From Nannochloris sp. 'desiccata' (lineage: Eukaryota > Chlorophyta > Trebouxiophyceae > Chlorellales > Chlorellaceae): 64,000 nt of DNA. Positions 1 to 10,759 of this stretch are shown here, one piece after another. Made by a program: the position numbers and the translations under genes. Under the pieces are notes generated by a model. That model was given only the letters and a program-made list of their open reading frames with translations, searched no databases and was not told the origin of the DNA. Within the stretch, counting starts at the first letter, position 1, and each line of letters begins with the position of its first letter. The stretch spans positions 1,364,001-1,428,000 of the forward strand of contig JAGTXX020000011.1 in NCBI GenBank assembly GCA_019044685.2, in the 5' to 3' direction.

Positions 1-916
1 CGTCAGTGATCAATGGCTTGACCCATTCGTCATTGTCGATGCCGAGGGTATGCCTGTAGGTACTGTTGAAGATAACGATGCTGTGGTTATATGCAATTTC
101 CGTGCTGATCGGGTCATTGAACTTTCGAAGGCGTTTGAATATGAAGAGTTTGCGTACTTTGATCGTAAGCGTTGGCCCAAGACTCGTTTCGCAGGGTTAA
201 TGCAGTATGACGGTGATTTAAAATTGCCCACAAATTTCTTGGTACCCCCTCCTGCTATTTCCGGTACCTCTGGAGAATTTTTGGCTAAAAATGGTCTTCG
301 TACCTTTGTATGCTCTGAAACACAGAAATTTGGCCATGTTACCTTCTTCTGGAATGGTAATCGCAGTGGCTATTTCAATGAGGCATTGGAAACCTATGTT
401 GAAATTGAGTCTGATAAAGTCCCCTTCAATGAATTACCCGACATGAAGGCTCGTGCTATATGCGAAGCGGGTAAAGAAGCTCTTCGAAGTGGTCGTTTTG
501 ACCAGGTCCGTATCAATTTCGCAAATCCTGATATGGTTGGTCACACGGGCGACCTGGCAGCCACGACATCCTGCTGTGCTTTGGTCGATACCTGTTTGAA
601 GGAGCTGTTGGAGGTTGTAGATGAAGTCAATGGCCGGTTCTTGTTCACTTCCGATCATGGCAATGCTGATGATATGGTTCAAAGACAGAAGAAGACTTTG
701 GCTCCTATTCTCGATGAGAATGGCAAGCCTGTGTCATTAACGTCACACACCTTGGCGCCGGTGCCTGTTGCCGTGGGTGGAGCTGGACTTCCTGCTGGTT
801 TGAAGCTTCGGGATGATCTTCCTAAAGCAGGTCTTGCGAATGTGGCTGCTACTGTGTTGAATTTGATGGGTTATGAAGCACCTAGCCATATGCAGCCGAG
901 CATGTTGGCGGTGTAA
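1..916 (+). CDS. PGM: 2,3-bisphosphoglycerate-independent phosphoglycerate mutase, C-terminal part (5' end outside window)
   Basis: Cofactor-independent phosphoglycerate mutase interconverts 3- and 2-phosphoglycerate in glycolysis. The reading frame is already open at base 2 and runs to a TAA at 914-916, so about 304 codons of the C-terminal part are present and the start lies upstream of the window. Family signatures are visible: NFRADR, FGHVTFFWNGNRSGYF, DMVGHTGD, the metal-ligand motif SDHGNADDM and the late SHT-LAPVPVAVGG segment ending GLANVAATVLNLMGYEAP. The sequence is of the plant type. No intron is needed in the visible part. The ATG at 50 is internal and not the start. The family is entirely metal-dependent (Mn2+ or similar) and unrelated to the cofactor-dependent mutase. 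Confidence 0.95.
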   Translation, partial: VSDQWLDPFVIVDAEGMPVGTVEDNDAVVICNFRADRVIELSKAFEYEEFAYFDRKRWPKTRFAGLMQYDGDLKLPTNFLVPPPAISGTSGEFLAKNGLRTFVCSETQKFGHVTFFWNGNRSGYFNEALETYVEIESDKVPFNELPDMKARAICEAGKEALRSGRFDQVRINFANPDMVGHTGDLAATTSCCALVDTCLKELLEVVDEVNGRFLFTSDHGNADDMVQRQKKTLAPILDENGKPVSLTSHTLAPVPVAVGGAGLPAGLKLRDDLPKAGLANVAATVLNLMGYEAPSHMQPSMLAV

Positions 917-1594
917 CTGATTTAAAACCAAGGGCGGTTGAAGTTGTTGTTTTTTGTTTTTCTTTTCTTTGAGTAAGAATGTTAAAAGATCTACTCCTTT
1001 TTTTGTTCCTATTTTCTTTTTATCAGCTATTTTTTCTTGAGAGCTACTATTCACCTATAAACCTATCCTGTCACTAGATTATTCAATATTGAGTTGGATC
1101 AGTTTTAGAGCCCAAAATTATTTTGTAGTCGTCGGGATATTCTTTTGTTTTGCTGGTTGTTAATTTTGCAGTAGATGGAAGAAATTTCTGCATTTCACTC
1201 GCTAATGACTTTTAATTTCTTCATATGGTGATTGTTAACAGTGACAGTGAGAAGGGCGTTTGGGCGGGAAATTTGCTGATGCTGTTTTGCATGTGGTAGG
1301 CGTTGGTGGATTAGGAAAATATGTAGATGACATACGAAAGATACGCATCGTAAACATGCAGTCTTAAAATCGATTTAGTTCTTGTAGAAGGGGGGGGCTT
1401 ATTTTAAATTGGCAGCCCTGGCTTCCGTAGCGCTCCCTGAGCAGTGGATAAAAGACCTCATTCAGTTTTAGCACCTCGCCGAGCAACTTCTGTGGACCTT
1501 AAATTGAATCACATCGTATAACATTTCATCGACCCAAGCTGCGCAGCGCGCCACTGCAGGTGTTTTTAAACAACAGAGTGCATCTTGTTTTCAA
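917..1594. other. intergenic: PGM 3' region and HVA22-like promoter
   Basis: No supported gene is present. The first part is T-rich, as expected for a 3'UTR, and the rest should hold the promoter and 5'UTR of the HVA22-like gene. A short G7 run occurs near 1391. No convincing TATA box or RNA gene was seen. Confidence 0.5.
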
Positions 1595-2382
1595 ATGTTA
1601 GGAGACGCCAGCTTCAGAGCACTGTTGCAGGTGCGCTAATTTGCTTGTTTTCAAGTTGATACCATTCCCAAATACTCTGTTCTAGCCATAGATTGGCTCC
1701 ACTGTGGGTTTTTCTCTAAATTGTGTCTGAACTGCGATTTTGTTATGCAGGTGTTTGGATACCTCTATCCCGGCTATCTTTGCTATAAAGACGTCAATGC
1801 TTCTAGATCTAATGATGAAAGATTGAAGCTCTGGTGCATGTACTGGTAAGCTTCGTTCAGGCACTGATTAAACCTTGGATCACCTTATTTAAGGTTCGTA
1901 GGCTCATTCTCCAACTTACTGTGGTCTGTTATAAAACCTCTCTTTGCAGGGTCCTTATGGCCGCATTCACTGCTATCCAACCTATAGCAGATACATTTTT
2001 GTTCTTCATCCCCTTGTATTATTCCGCCAAGCTTGCATTCGCTTGCTACCTGTGGGCTAACAACCTAGCTGGTGCTGACCTTGTATACACTCGTTATGTT
2101 CTTCCCTTTGTCAAGGAGCACGAGCCCCTTGTCGATGAGAAAATTTCAGAAGTGCGTACGATGACCACTGAATTGGTCTCCTCGAACTTTGCTCGTGGAC
2201 TGCAGTGGTTGCAGAGCAAGGCGGTTGCAGTTTTGGCTCAAGCTCACCAACTGGGAGCAAATTCCTTAAAGGCAGAGCCAGCTGGAGAGGCTGCACCCGC
2301 AGCTGGGTATAGATCAGATAGTTTCAAGTCTGTTTCTAGTGGGTTTGGTCCTCGCACGTTCTCTATTGGAAAGGACGACTGA
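1595..2382 (+). CDS. HVA22/REEP/DP1 (TB2) family membrane-shaping protein
   Basis: TB2/DP1/HVA22 proteins are ER membrane proteins that shape tubules and assist trafficking. Three exons are inferred: 1595-1630, 1751-1845 and 1950-2382, giving about 187 residues. Each intron has a good GT donor and a pyrimidine-tract CAG acceptor, and the joins keep frame (the second splits a TGG codon). Exon 2 encodes the family hallmark FGYLYPGYLCYKDVN, followed by WCMYW. Exon 3 starts VLMAAFTAIQPIADTFLFFIPLYY and carries the hydrophobic hairpin. The C-terminus is Ser/Ala-rich and less conserved. The tiny 12-residue first exon is the least certain part. The neighbouring MscS gene is convergent. Confidence 0.82.
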
Positions 2383-2936
2383 AATTGAAATAAATAAATC
2401 CTCGTTTTTTTCCCTGTCAATTGCCGTGACCACTCTGTCGTGCCTTTTCATCTAGTAGTTCGCTCTTCACCCGCAAGTGGATTTAGTAGTATAGCATATT
2501 CTTATTCTATTTTATTATTTGTGTTTATTATTTTGAAGGAGTACTCCTTCTCCTCCTATCTTTTCTGAATCATAGCTTTTTGGTTTTGTTGCCGTTTTTA
2601 TTTTGAATGCTTCTGAAAAGAAATGATCTTAATAAAAATTACGTAGTCCTGTGCACTTATTGTTTAAGTACATAGTGTCTTAGACGAAAATTTGAAGGTA
2701 AAAGATAATTACGTAGGAAAACTGTAGACAAAAAGGAGGAAAGAAAGAAAAGGGGGGGCAGGTTCATAATATATTAATACCGTAGTATCATATATCTATT
2801 TAAAAAAAAAGAATAAAAGGGTTCTTTTCATGTGTTTGTTCTGTCGGTGTCGTGTTGATAGTGGTGCAAAATCTCTACAATGGTGGAAATAACGCAAAAT
2901 TTAACTAGTTATCTACAAATCTTTCCAATATTATTT
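2383..2936. other. intergenic between convergent genes
   Basis: This is 3' flanking sequence shared by the HVA22-like gene (+) and the MscS gene (-). It is AT-rich with a purine tract containing a G7 run near 2751. Nothing coding is seen. Confidence 0.5.
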
Positions 2937-4994
2937 TTAAAACTGCATATCACAGTCCCGATCGTCAAAACTGCCTAGCACAGTAGACCCAGCTTGGGTG
3001 CCACGAACGATTTCGTCAGCATTAATAACACCAATATCCTTGAACTTGTCAGCTGCAGTGGGGGAGTTTGTAAGGGCTGAGACTATAGCTTGAGGGGGAG
3101 GTCTTGTTGGCGATGGAGGAGCAGAAGAAGACCCTGGTTGCAGAGCGGCAGAAGCTGTCGTGCTTGGATGTCTCTGTGGTGCAGAAGAAGAAGAAGAAAA
3201 AGAAGAGGAGGAGGCTGGCTTAGGGGCTGAACTTGTTGTCGCAGCACCTGTCGATGATCCTCCGTTGTTCGATGATGTTGAAGAAGGGGAACCAGCTGCT
3301 ACATTGTTCGAAGCTCCAGCTGGTGGCTGTGATATTGCGCCCACAGAAGACGCTGCGGGTGTTCCAGCTGCTGCCTGAGGCACTGGGCTTCCTTGAGGAG
3401 CAGGAGTTCCTGCACTTGGTGGGGGTGGGGGTGTTGACGAAGGTGAAGAAGGTGCTCCTGCAGTCACATCTACAGCTTGCGGCAGAGCAGGAATATCCAC
3501 CAACGGGACGGGCTCTCCCACAGGCACCGATGGTATTGACGGCAACATCTCCAATTGCAGTTTATTCCTCGCCAACCTCGCGCCATTCCTCTCTACACAG
3601 TCAATAAACGCCAATAATAGATCTTGTTTCACAGCCATAAAGGCATCACGATTGGCGGCTTCCACATAAAAAGAAACATAGATGGATGCATCCTCCCGGG
3701 TGACTTTATCTAAAAATACACGTCGATGTAATTTCTGAATAATTCTACTATCTTGCCTCAGGATTTTACGAATATCCGATACAACAGCAGAAGATTTAGG
3801 TAAATCTTCAAGCCGTAAATGTAAAAATTCATAAAAACGCCATTCACGTTGCTTTCTGGTGATATTCAAGACCACATTTCGAGAAAAGACGGAATTGGGA
3901 ATAATGAAAATTTCACGTTCAAAGGAACGGATCGTTGTTCTATACCATCCCACGTCGACTACAATACCTTCGACTACTTGCCCACTGTTTGGTCTAAACA
4001 TTACTTCCTCACCCACTTCAAAGGGGTTACTTGACAGAATAATTAATCCTGTAAAAAGATTTTCTAAGATCTCTCGACCGGCTAAACCGACGGCAACACC
4101 ACCAACACCACCAATAGCAAGAACAGAGTTTACGTCCATACCTAAGGCTTTTACTCCGAAAATAGAGGCTACTACAATGGTTGCTAAACTCATGAGCTTG
4201 TCTAGTGCTTCCAAGCGGCGTTGTTTTGTTAAATCGCCTTTGAGTTCCATTTGCCAGCTATTTTCACGAACAATACGGGATTTGACGTTGAAGACGACGC
4301 GCGCGGCGGCAATAACAAATGTAAGTGATAGCGTAGTGCGTACAAAGGTTTGCATAATGCTTTTGGGAACATTTATTACTTGTGGTAAGAAATTCTCCGC
4401 TAATGTGGTCACTGCTGCTATTAAAAAAAGGAATTCTAGGGGTTTATACACTTCCCTTAGGATATAATACTCTGATGACTTCTCATAAGGGCCTTGGGCC
4501 TTTGTCCATTTGCGAGCTGCCTTGATAACTGGCTCTAAGCCATACTTCACAAACGCCATAGCCGAGACGATGGTGGCCAGTTGAGGGAGAGCCACTGTCC
4601 TCTGAAGTCGCTTTACTACCTTCATGAAGGCATTCTGGAAATTAATATCACCAGTAAAGTACAATAGCAGGGCGACAAAAAAAAGACCACCTGCCATGAT
4701 TATGAAAAAAGTTACGTAGTGGTAGGAAGATAGCTGAACGTCTTGAACTGGCGGTTGGGAATCCGGAGGTCCTCCAGAACGTTGTGGGTCAACTACAGCG
4801 CTAGGGTCTGCAGGCATAGCACCGCTTGAGCTGTTGCATGTTGTTCGTTCTTGCTTCCAATGCTGCCTTCGGGTAGTAGAGCCCACGCGTTTGAATGCGG
4901 GGTTGACCATCGAACGTGTCAGTCTCGCACGAGGCTTCAGTAGCGGAAGCGCCATGGCGCGGCTTCCTGGCACTGTGCTTGCAGCCACAAGCAT
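2937..4994 (-). CDS. MscS-type mechanosensitive ion channel, organellar (MSL1-3-like)
   Basis: This is a small-conductance mechanosensitive channel. The first in-frame ATG is at 4994, giving about 685 residues; the open frame upstream of it has only a TTG. The N-terminus is rich in Ala, Arg and Ser (MLVAASTVPGSRAMALPLL) and looks like an organellar transit peptide. Several hydrophobic segments follow, then the MscS core: LAIGGVGGVAVGLAGREILE (pore-lining TM3-like helix), then NLFTGLIILSSNPFEVGEEV and the beta-domain with GWYRTTIRSFEREIFIIPN. The last ~200 residues are a low-complexity Ser/Pro/Ala tail. In plants the closest family, MSL2/MSL3, relieves osmotic stress in plastids; plastid rather than mitochondrial location is an inference. 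No introns are needed. Confidence 0.9.
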   Translation of the reverse strand: MLVAASTVPGSRAMALPLLKPRARLTRSMVNPAFKRVGSTTRRQHWKQERTTCNSSSGAMPADPSAVVDPQRSGGPPDSQPPVQDVQLSSYHYVTFFIIMAGGLFFVALLLYFTGDINFQNAFMKVVKRLQRTVALPQLATIVSAMAFVKYGLEPVIKAARKWTKAQGPYEKSSEYYILREVYKPLEFLFLIAAVTTLAENFLPQVINVPKSIMQTFVRTTLSLTFVIAAARVVFNVKSRIVRENSWQMELKGDLTKQRRLEALDKLMSLATIVVASIFGVKALGMDVNSVLAIGGVGGVAVGLAGREILENLFTGLIILSSNPFEVGEEVMFRPNSGQVVEGIVVDVGWYRTTIRSFEREIFIIPNSVFSRNVVLNITRKQREWRFYEFLHLRLEDLPKSSAVVSDIRKILRQDSRIIQKLHRRVFLDKVTREDASIYVSFYVEAANRDAFMAVKQDLLLAFIDCVERNGARLARNKLQLEMLPSIPSVPVGEPVPLVDIPALPQAVDVTAGAPSSPSSTPPPPPSAGTPAPQGSPVPQAAAGTPAASSVGAISQPPAGASNNVAAGSPSSTSSNNGGSSTGAATTSSAPKPASSSSFSSSSSAPQRHPSTTASAALQPGSSSAPPSPTRPPPQAIVSALTNSPTAADKFKDIGVINADEIVRGTQAGSTVLGSFDDRDCDMQF

Positions 4995-5666
4995 TTGAAC
5001 CAAATTTCTCGATTAATTTAGTTTCCTAACAAAAGCGGCATTCCCTCATCAGCTGACGTAGAAAATCTGTTAAATGATGAATAATGCAAAGAATAGTTTT
5101 TTTGAAAGTAAGAAACTGATTCTATGAGATGGAGTATATTCAATTTGTATTTCCTAAATTTTCACCGACGCCGCCAACAGTCATCCATAGCCTTCTCTCC
5201 ATCTCTTTTATTAGACTTCAAAGGCTGCAATTTGAAATGCCGGTCATGTTACATGGTCCAGAAGCCTTACCGCCTGGCCTACTGCCGTAGTGGTATTTCT
5301 TTCTTCCTTAAAAAACCCTACGGTACTAGGTTTTTAACAGAGCAGCGGGTAAAGTCAGTCGAAAAGAAATCAAACACAACAAGAATAGAACATGGTTGTG
5401 GTGTATTATACAATCAAAAACATGAGTCAAATTAATGCACCGAGAGAGCAGAGTCGTTTGTCAAATCAGAAAACCTCTTCCAAGGAAAAGTCTCTCAGAA
5501 GAGGATAGGGAAAAAAAATCTTGTAATAAAGAGATGTAAGTACAACTAAAAATTAAGCTTGATTTTTAATGCTGCGTACTAGAAAGAGCTGAAAATCATT
5601 CATGAAATATTCTTTAGAATACTGCATGTATGCATTGTACTGTACTTTATTGTTTTGTGTTTAGTT
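4995..5666. other. intergenic: MscS promoter and CBP60-like 3' region
   Basis: Both flanking genes are on the minus strand. An open frame on the plus strand at 5124-5435 has no family features and AT-rich codon use, so it was not called. No RNA gene was recognised. Confidence 0.5.
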
Positions 5667-8552
5667 TTATTTGCGTTTATTTCCAGCCAAGCCATTCCGT
5701 TGCTGAGCCTGCATAGCTTCAACCGCAGCGTCCATAGCTTCGTGAACACTCTGAGGTCGGGCAGGTTGGTGAGGTGCTACGTCAGATAACGCATGTTCAA
5801 TTGATTGCATACTTTCTAATCCACTTTGTTTCCTTTGCATACTTGTTCCACGGCCGCCCGCTGCACCAGGCGCCCCAGCAGCACCAGGGCCACCAGGGTT
5901 GTTGCTGCGGATATTGCGGCCATCAACACCCGGATCGGATTTAATTTGAGCAGCGAGATCTCCATCGAGCAACTCAATGCTTTTCCCAAATGTCAAAGAT
6001 GGGAAACGCGCGGCATCAATGCCTCCTGCTTGAGCCAAAAGCGCTTCAAGATCACCGCTTCCAGGGAGAAGACCTCCACCAGGCAAAGAAGGGAAATTTT
6101 GAAGACCAAAAGGAAGTTTAAAGTCTGCGCCAAACATCGAATGGAGATTGGCGAGAGTGAAAGAGGGTGCGCCTTCAAAGCCAGGTGGAGATGACGTTGG
6201 TGCTGGGAATGATAACTTTTCATCAGCAGCAGCAGAAGCAGCGTCACGTCGACCTGATGATTGAAGCTGAGCACCTGAAGGTACAGCGCCATTTTGGTGC
6301 TGTTTCTGGTCTTGCGCCTCCTGGTGTTGTCGATGTTGCTGGTTTGCTCCGGGAATCTGTGGTGGTGGTGGTGGCATTTCCAATCCTTGCACTGCCCGGT
6401 GGCCTGCAATAGCAAAAGGGGACGTCGTCGTTGCTGTAGGACTTCCTGGCAGACCACTTGGAACACCGCTTAAGGGTGCTGCAGGCGGGAGCATTGGTCC
6501 AAGGCCAGCGAGCCCTGCTGCCGCTGCCGCACCAGTGTTGCTAACAAAGGAGCCAGTACCAAGCGCACGGAGTAGAGCTTCATTCGTTTGGGGGACTCCA
6601 CCAGGCAGATTTCCTAAGAAGGCGCCAGGAGCGAATCCGGCAGCACCAGGATATCCATATGGCCCTCCACCAAGAACATTCACTTGTTGCTGCTGTTGAT
6701 GTTGCTGCTGCTGCTGAACGAGCTGCTGTTGTTGCCGTGCAGCAGGGATTTGATCACCACTTGGCATTGCTGCAGGGTCTAAAGATCCAGTAGCTAAGAA
6801 CTGATCGGAATCAACAGGGTAGATGGCCCAACCAGGATGTCCGTGTTGCCACCATGCCGCAATTGCTTGAGGTTGCAACGCTCGAACTTGCTCGCGTTGT
6901 TGTGGAGTTTGTTGCGCCATCAACGTCGCTTCCATAGTAGTCTGTGCCCCATCAGAAGCTTTCTTTGTAAGCAACCCCACAGGACGTTCCAACTCGGCTG
7001 ATCCTAGTCTACAAGTAAAAAGTAAGCCAACGTCCATACTCCCTTTATTCGCGTACCAAATTCGCATCCTATTATCTGCCACGACAGCACGCATAGCATG
7101 ATCTCTGGCTTCATCCCATTTCTCTTTACTCAGTTTTAATACTTGCTGTAATTTTTGACGTAAATGGCCATCCGCTTCGGCCAATAAAGCAAGTTTTCTA
7201 AATTCACCGACACGGTTGATGGTATTATCGGGAACATTAATTTCTATACCAGCTGCAAGAGCACTGCCACGTATATCTTGTAATTTCTTGACTGTTTCAC
7301 GTCCCATATGCTCTAATTTACCTACATGGTCATCCACATTGGGAATGTCTACCTTACCTGCAGTGCGGGTACGCCGTGTGGCAACAACAAAACCTTCAGA
7401 GACAGCGCTGCGAATAGTAGGCATTGCAGCTGCTGTTGCCGCTGTCTTTGACGAGGCAGTTTTACCATTCGAGTTTGCTACGAAAGAGCGTGCAAGGAGA
7501 CGGAAAGGAGGTTTTCTACCAGAGAGTAAAGCCTCTGAAGAATCTGTGACGTGCACGTCTGGCAGCACCGCCATGCCTTTGACCAAGGGGACAATAACCT
7601 TGTTATCGGCGCTTTGCGTACCACCAGGACCGGGGACCAACAATGCACTTGCTTTATTATTCAATAATAAAGTGCAGGTGTCGACGTCGTTGCCAATGTC
7701 TTCTCCGGGCCGCTCTGAGCACCGAGCGTCATAAGCATTGCCATCAAGTATACACAGTTCTAGAGAGACACCAGGGATATCTTCATTGATCGGTTGGCCA
7801 GTTGCACGGTCAATTATTTCAACGCGGATAGGGGCATCGCATTTAGCGTGCAACGTATCATTTACTAGATATTTTGAAGCGAAATTGACAGAGCAGCGTC
7901 GGCTGGGATTATGTTCACAGAGAACGCACTGTAAATCTAAACAGCCCAGGCTCCTGTTGGTTGAAAGAAAGAGAGAAAATCAGTATAATATGGCTAGAAT
8001 TTGTCTTGAAGAAGGGAAGAAAGGTAACTAGAAGGAACTAAAACTCAGTGTCGAGGTTTGGACATGAAATTTCTGCCGCCTTGAAATTTTTTACGTTTCT
8101 TCACTCGTGCTAGCATAAAATTCGAGACCCCCAAGTAAAGAAAACCAACAACTTACTGGCAATCGTGACGGAACACGAGCTGTAAATCTCTGCTGGCTAG
8201 GGCCCCAGTGTAGTCTGGAGGGGGCAGAGATGAAAGGACATCAGCGGCGGCTTGTTGAACTTGCTGGAGGGCAGTTCCTGGAGCTATACGCGAGGCAAAA
8301 ACCGGTGAAAATTGCATGACTCTCTCATGAACATAATCCTGCAGGTGAGAGGAAGAAGAACGTTTTAGCTGGCGGGTTCAAGAAAAAACATGTTTGAATC
8401 TCCAATACAGCTGTGTGAAATCTTGAGACAATTGTCCCTGCGCACGCCCACTGGCGGCGCACCAGATGCTAATCACTAACCTCCAGCGTTTTATGGGGTA
8501 CACTGCGCAATTCCGCAGGCACTGTGACTGCTGGCACCCCTTGTTGGGGCAT
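5667..8552 (-). CDS. CBP60 (calmodulin-binding protein 60)-like protein with a long Gln/Pro/Gly-rich tail
   Basis: Three exons are inferred on the minus strand: 8552-8481, 8338-8157 and 7953-5667, about 846 residues. Start is MPQQGVPAVT. The order of motifs follows plant CBP60: a short helix near the N-terminus (LEDYVHERVMQF), a beta segment (RDLQLVFR), then IRVEIIDRATGQPI and LELCILDGNAY, then VLPDVHVTDSS, PFRLLARSFV and VSEGFVVATRR. The helical part follows with HVGKLEHMGRETVKKLQDI and LSKEKWDEARDHAMRAVV, ending near residue 385. In land plants CBP60 members such as CBP60g and SARD1 are DNA-binding immune regulators. The remaining ~460 residues are polyQ, Pro- and Gly-rich and resemble an activation domain. 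Family assignment is by motif order only, and calmodulin binding cannot be read from the sequence. The first exon is short and less certain. Confidence 0.6.
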
Positions 8553-9071
8553 TTTATCAAAAATCAATTCTCGATAAGAATTAAATCCTTATGAAATACG
8601 ATATAAAGTCCACTCTCGCTTTTGACTAAGCACAGGTAGGTAAATTTGATATGCTTGCCATTAAGCAGACGACTTTTTGCTGACTAGCGGCAAATGCTCG
8701 GTGATCGATGCCTCCCCGAAAGCCTTGTTGATGCAATTCCTGCCTTGGACGTAGGTCAAAATATTTAAAATTGCCTTGCTGCAGCTCCGTCGAATCTAAG
8801 AGCACCAGCAGGAAGCAACAGAACAAAGTTCTTTGCCTAATCAGCTGGCTTCCTCAGAGGTCAACCTGAGATTGAATCTCAGATTCAATCTCTGCACTAC
8901 ACACTGTGCGAAACGTAAATAACGGGGGGGGGGGGTTGGATCACGATCTGTACTATCAGCTTCGGGGCTGTTTCGAGACTTTCTTCACCACATGTTTGGA
9001 TAACAATTGGGATCTGCAATTAATTATAAATTACCCATCTTTACAAGATTCAAATTACTCTTTTTATTAAA
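8553..9071. other. intergenic: CBP60-like promoter and Qri7 3' region
   Basis: This stretch holds a 25-nt near-perfect palindrome at 868-892 of the eighth kilobase (8868-8892) and a G10 tract near 8925. No gene was seen. Confidence 0.5.
8868..8892. repeat. 25-nt palindrome
   Basis: Two 12-nt arms, GAGATTGAATCT and AGATTCAATCTC, are exact reverse complements around a single central C. It lies about 320 bp upstream of the CBP60-like start codon. It could be a dimeric factor site or a cruciform, but nothing shows function. Confidence 0.6.
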
Positions 9072-10451
9072 CTACGGCGATTTCCCCGCCGTCAGGGCCT
9101 CTAAACTTTCAAATACATTCTTTTTCTTTGCACTTCTTGGCGCTACTATACAACGCTTATCTTTCCTATCTGTCAGCGGCCATCGGGGCCTCAAATCAAC
9201 CCATTCTCCTTCTCCCGGAACTGCACTTGGCGGTGGTGGTTCAACCCCTAGCCTTAATTTTAATCTTTCAACCCCAGCCCAGCCCACCATAACCCCATTA
9301 TCGGTACACAGTCTCGGAGGAGGGCATATAAGCTGTAATCCTCCTTCTTCAGCTACAGCTGCTAAGCGACCACGCAGGTATTTATTCGAAGCAACACCAC
9401 CAGCAACAACGACCTGCTTCATTTCTGGGTGGGATTCTGCAGCCCACTGCAACGCTCTTCGGCATCTATCTTCCAAATGACGTACCGCAACTGCTTGAAA
9501 CGACGCTGCAATGTCAGCACGTGTTTTCCTGCCCACTGGATCCTCTTCTGCTGTCGGAGCTGGCAGCTCTACTCCACCAAGCGCTTGTTCTATACGCATC
9601 CGAACACTCGTCTTCAACCCCGCATACGAAAAATCACATGTTTTATGCTTTTGAAGCGGCGTTGTAAACCTAAAAACAGTAGGGTCACCTTCAACAGCTA
9701 GAGCTTCTAATGCAGCGCCGCCAGAGGGTTTTAATTCTAGCCCCAGTAATCGAGCGACTTTATCATATGCCTCGCCAAGAGCATCATCGAGGGTAGAACC
9801 GAGTTGGATGTATCTACCAACACCTTCTACAATCATTAATAAATTATGTCCTCCAGAGACTAATACACACAGAAATGGGAACTGGACAGGGCTAGAATCC
9901 CCTGCACCGCTGAGTCTGGCAACGAGAGCATGTGCCTCCATGTGGTGGACAGGGATGACAGGTAAACTGTGTGTAGCGGCAATTTCTCTAGCTTTTAAAA
10001 CACCAACGCGGAGACATAAACTGAGACCTGGGCCTATTGTTACTGCTACAGCGTCTAGATCGTTGGATGTTATTCCTGCTTTGGTGAGAGCTTCAGCGAC
10101 GCAAGAGTCAATGGCAGCCTCATGTGCCTCTTGAGCTAATTTTGGGACAACGCCGCCCCAAGCGGCGTGAATTTCAGTCTGCGTTGCTAAAGATTCACCT
10201 AAAACACGGCCGTGGGTTGATACGATCGCAACGCCGGTGTCGTCACAGCTGCTTTCGATGCCAAGAATAAGCCTTTCTGGCTCTGTTCCTGCCGCCGCTG
10301 CCGCCGATGCTCCTCTGGAGCTGGCTAATGCGCGGCTGGCTGCCCACCTTGCTGGTAATTGGGGTATGCCATGTTGAACGCGACATATTAATCTGTTTGT
10401 GAAGCATGATAACATTGTATTACCGCGCGTTTGGGTAAAAGATTGCTTCAT
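9072..10451 (-). CDS. organellar tRNA N6-adenosine threonylcarbamoyltransferase (Qri7/OSGEPL1/GCP1 type)
   Basis: This is the TsaD/Kae1/Qri7 family enzyme that transfers threonylcarbamoyl to A37 of ANN-decoding tRNAs. It has 459 residues in one exon, with an ATG at 10451. Residues 1-60 are basic and Ala/Ser-rich, consistent with a mitochondrial or plastid presequence. The catalytic body starts LILGIESSCDDTGVAIV. It includes GPGLSLCLRVG, the metal-binding HHMEAHA, the loop CVLVSGGHNLL, the substrate motif STLDDALGEAYDKVARLLGL and the late VVAGGVASNKYLR. The final FES-rich tail is short. The organellar single-chain form (Qri7) works without the KEOPS partners. The gene is divergent from the HMG-SET gene, with 308 bp between the start codons. 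Confidence 0.93.
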   Translation of the reverse strand: MKQSFTQTRGNTMLSCFTNRLICRVQHGIPQLPARWAASRALASSRGASAAAAAGTEPERLILGIESSCDDTGVAIVSTHGRVLGESLATQTEIHAAWGGVVPKLAQEAHEAAIDSCVAEALTKAGITSNDLDAVAVTIGPGLSLCLRVGVLKAREIAATHSLPVIPVHHMEAHALVARLSGAGDSSPVQFPFLCVLVSGGHNLLMIVEGVGRYIQLGSTLDDALGEAYDKVARLLGLELKPSGGAALEALAVEGDPTVFRFTTPLQKHKTCDFSYAGLKTSVRMRIEQALGGVELPAPTAEEDPVGRKTRADIAASFQAVAVRHLEDRCRRALQWAAESHPEMKQVVVAGGVASNKYLRGRLAAVAEEGGLQLICPPPRLCTDNGVMVGWAGVERLKLRLGVEPPPPSAVPGEGEWVDLRPRWPLTDRKDKRCIVAPRSAKKKNVFESLEALTAGKSP

Positions 10452-10759
10452 TTCGGCATTGAAGGAATGCTATTCTGCGGAGTGAAACAACAGTTCTCTC
10501 GATTGATTGTGTGTTTAAATACATCTAGCTTCACGACCTATTAAACAACAAGTGAAATTGTCGAATGCTTCATGAAATGAGGGCAAAATTGTCACCGTAA
10601 AATTGGCAAAAAATGGTTTCGACGACAAAATTAGAAAGTTGGTGTTTGTCTCATAATTCTCATTAAATAGCATGCATACCCTCTCGAGATAGATCTTGTG
10701 AATTCAAATTCGCGCCTGTAGAGGGGATTGCAGAAGGGGAGAGATCGCAAGTAGTGGTC
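10452..10759. promoter_or_regulatory. bidirectional promoter region between Qri7 and the HMG-SET gene
   Basis: 308 bp separate the two divergent start codons, so both promoters must lie here or overlap the 5'UTRs. No clear TATA box or repeated motif was identified. Confidence 0.45.

Noticed and set aside
5124..5435. 103-codon plus-strand open frame between MscS and CBP60-like genes
   Set aside because: AT-rich, no domain, no transit peptide, and it lies in what should be promoter and 3'UTR of minus-strand genes.
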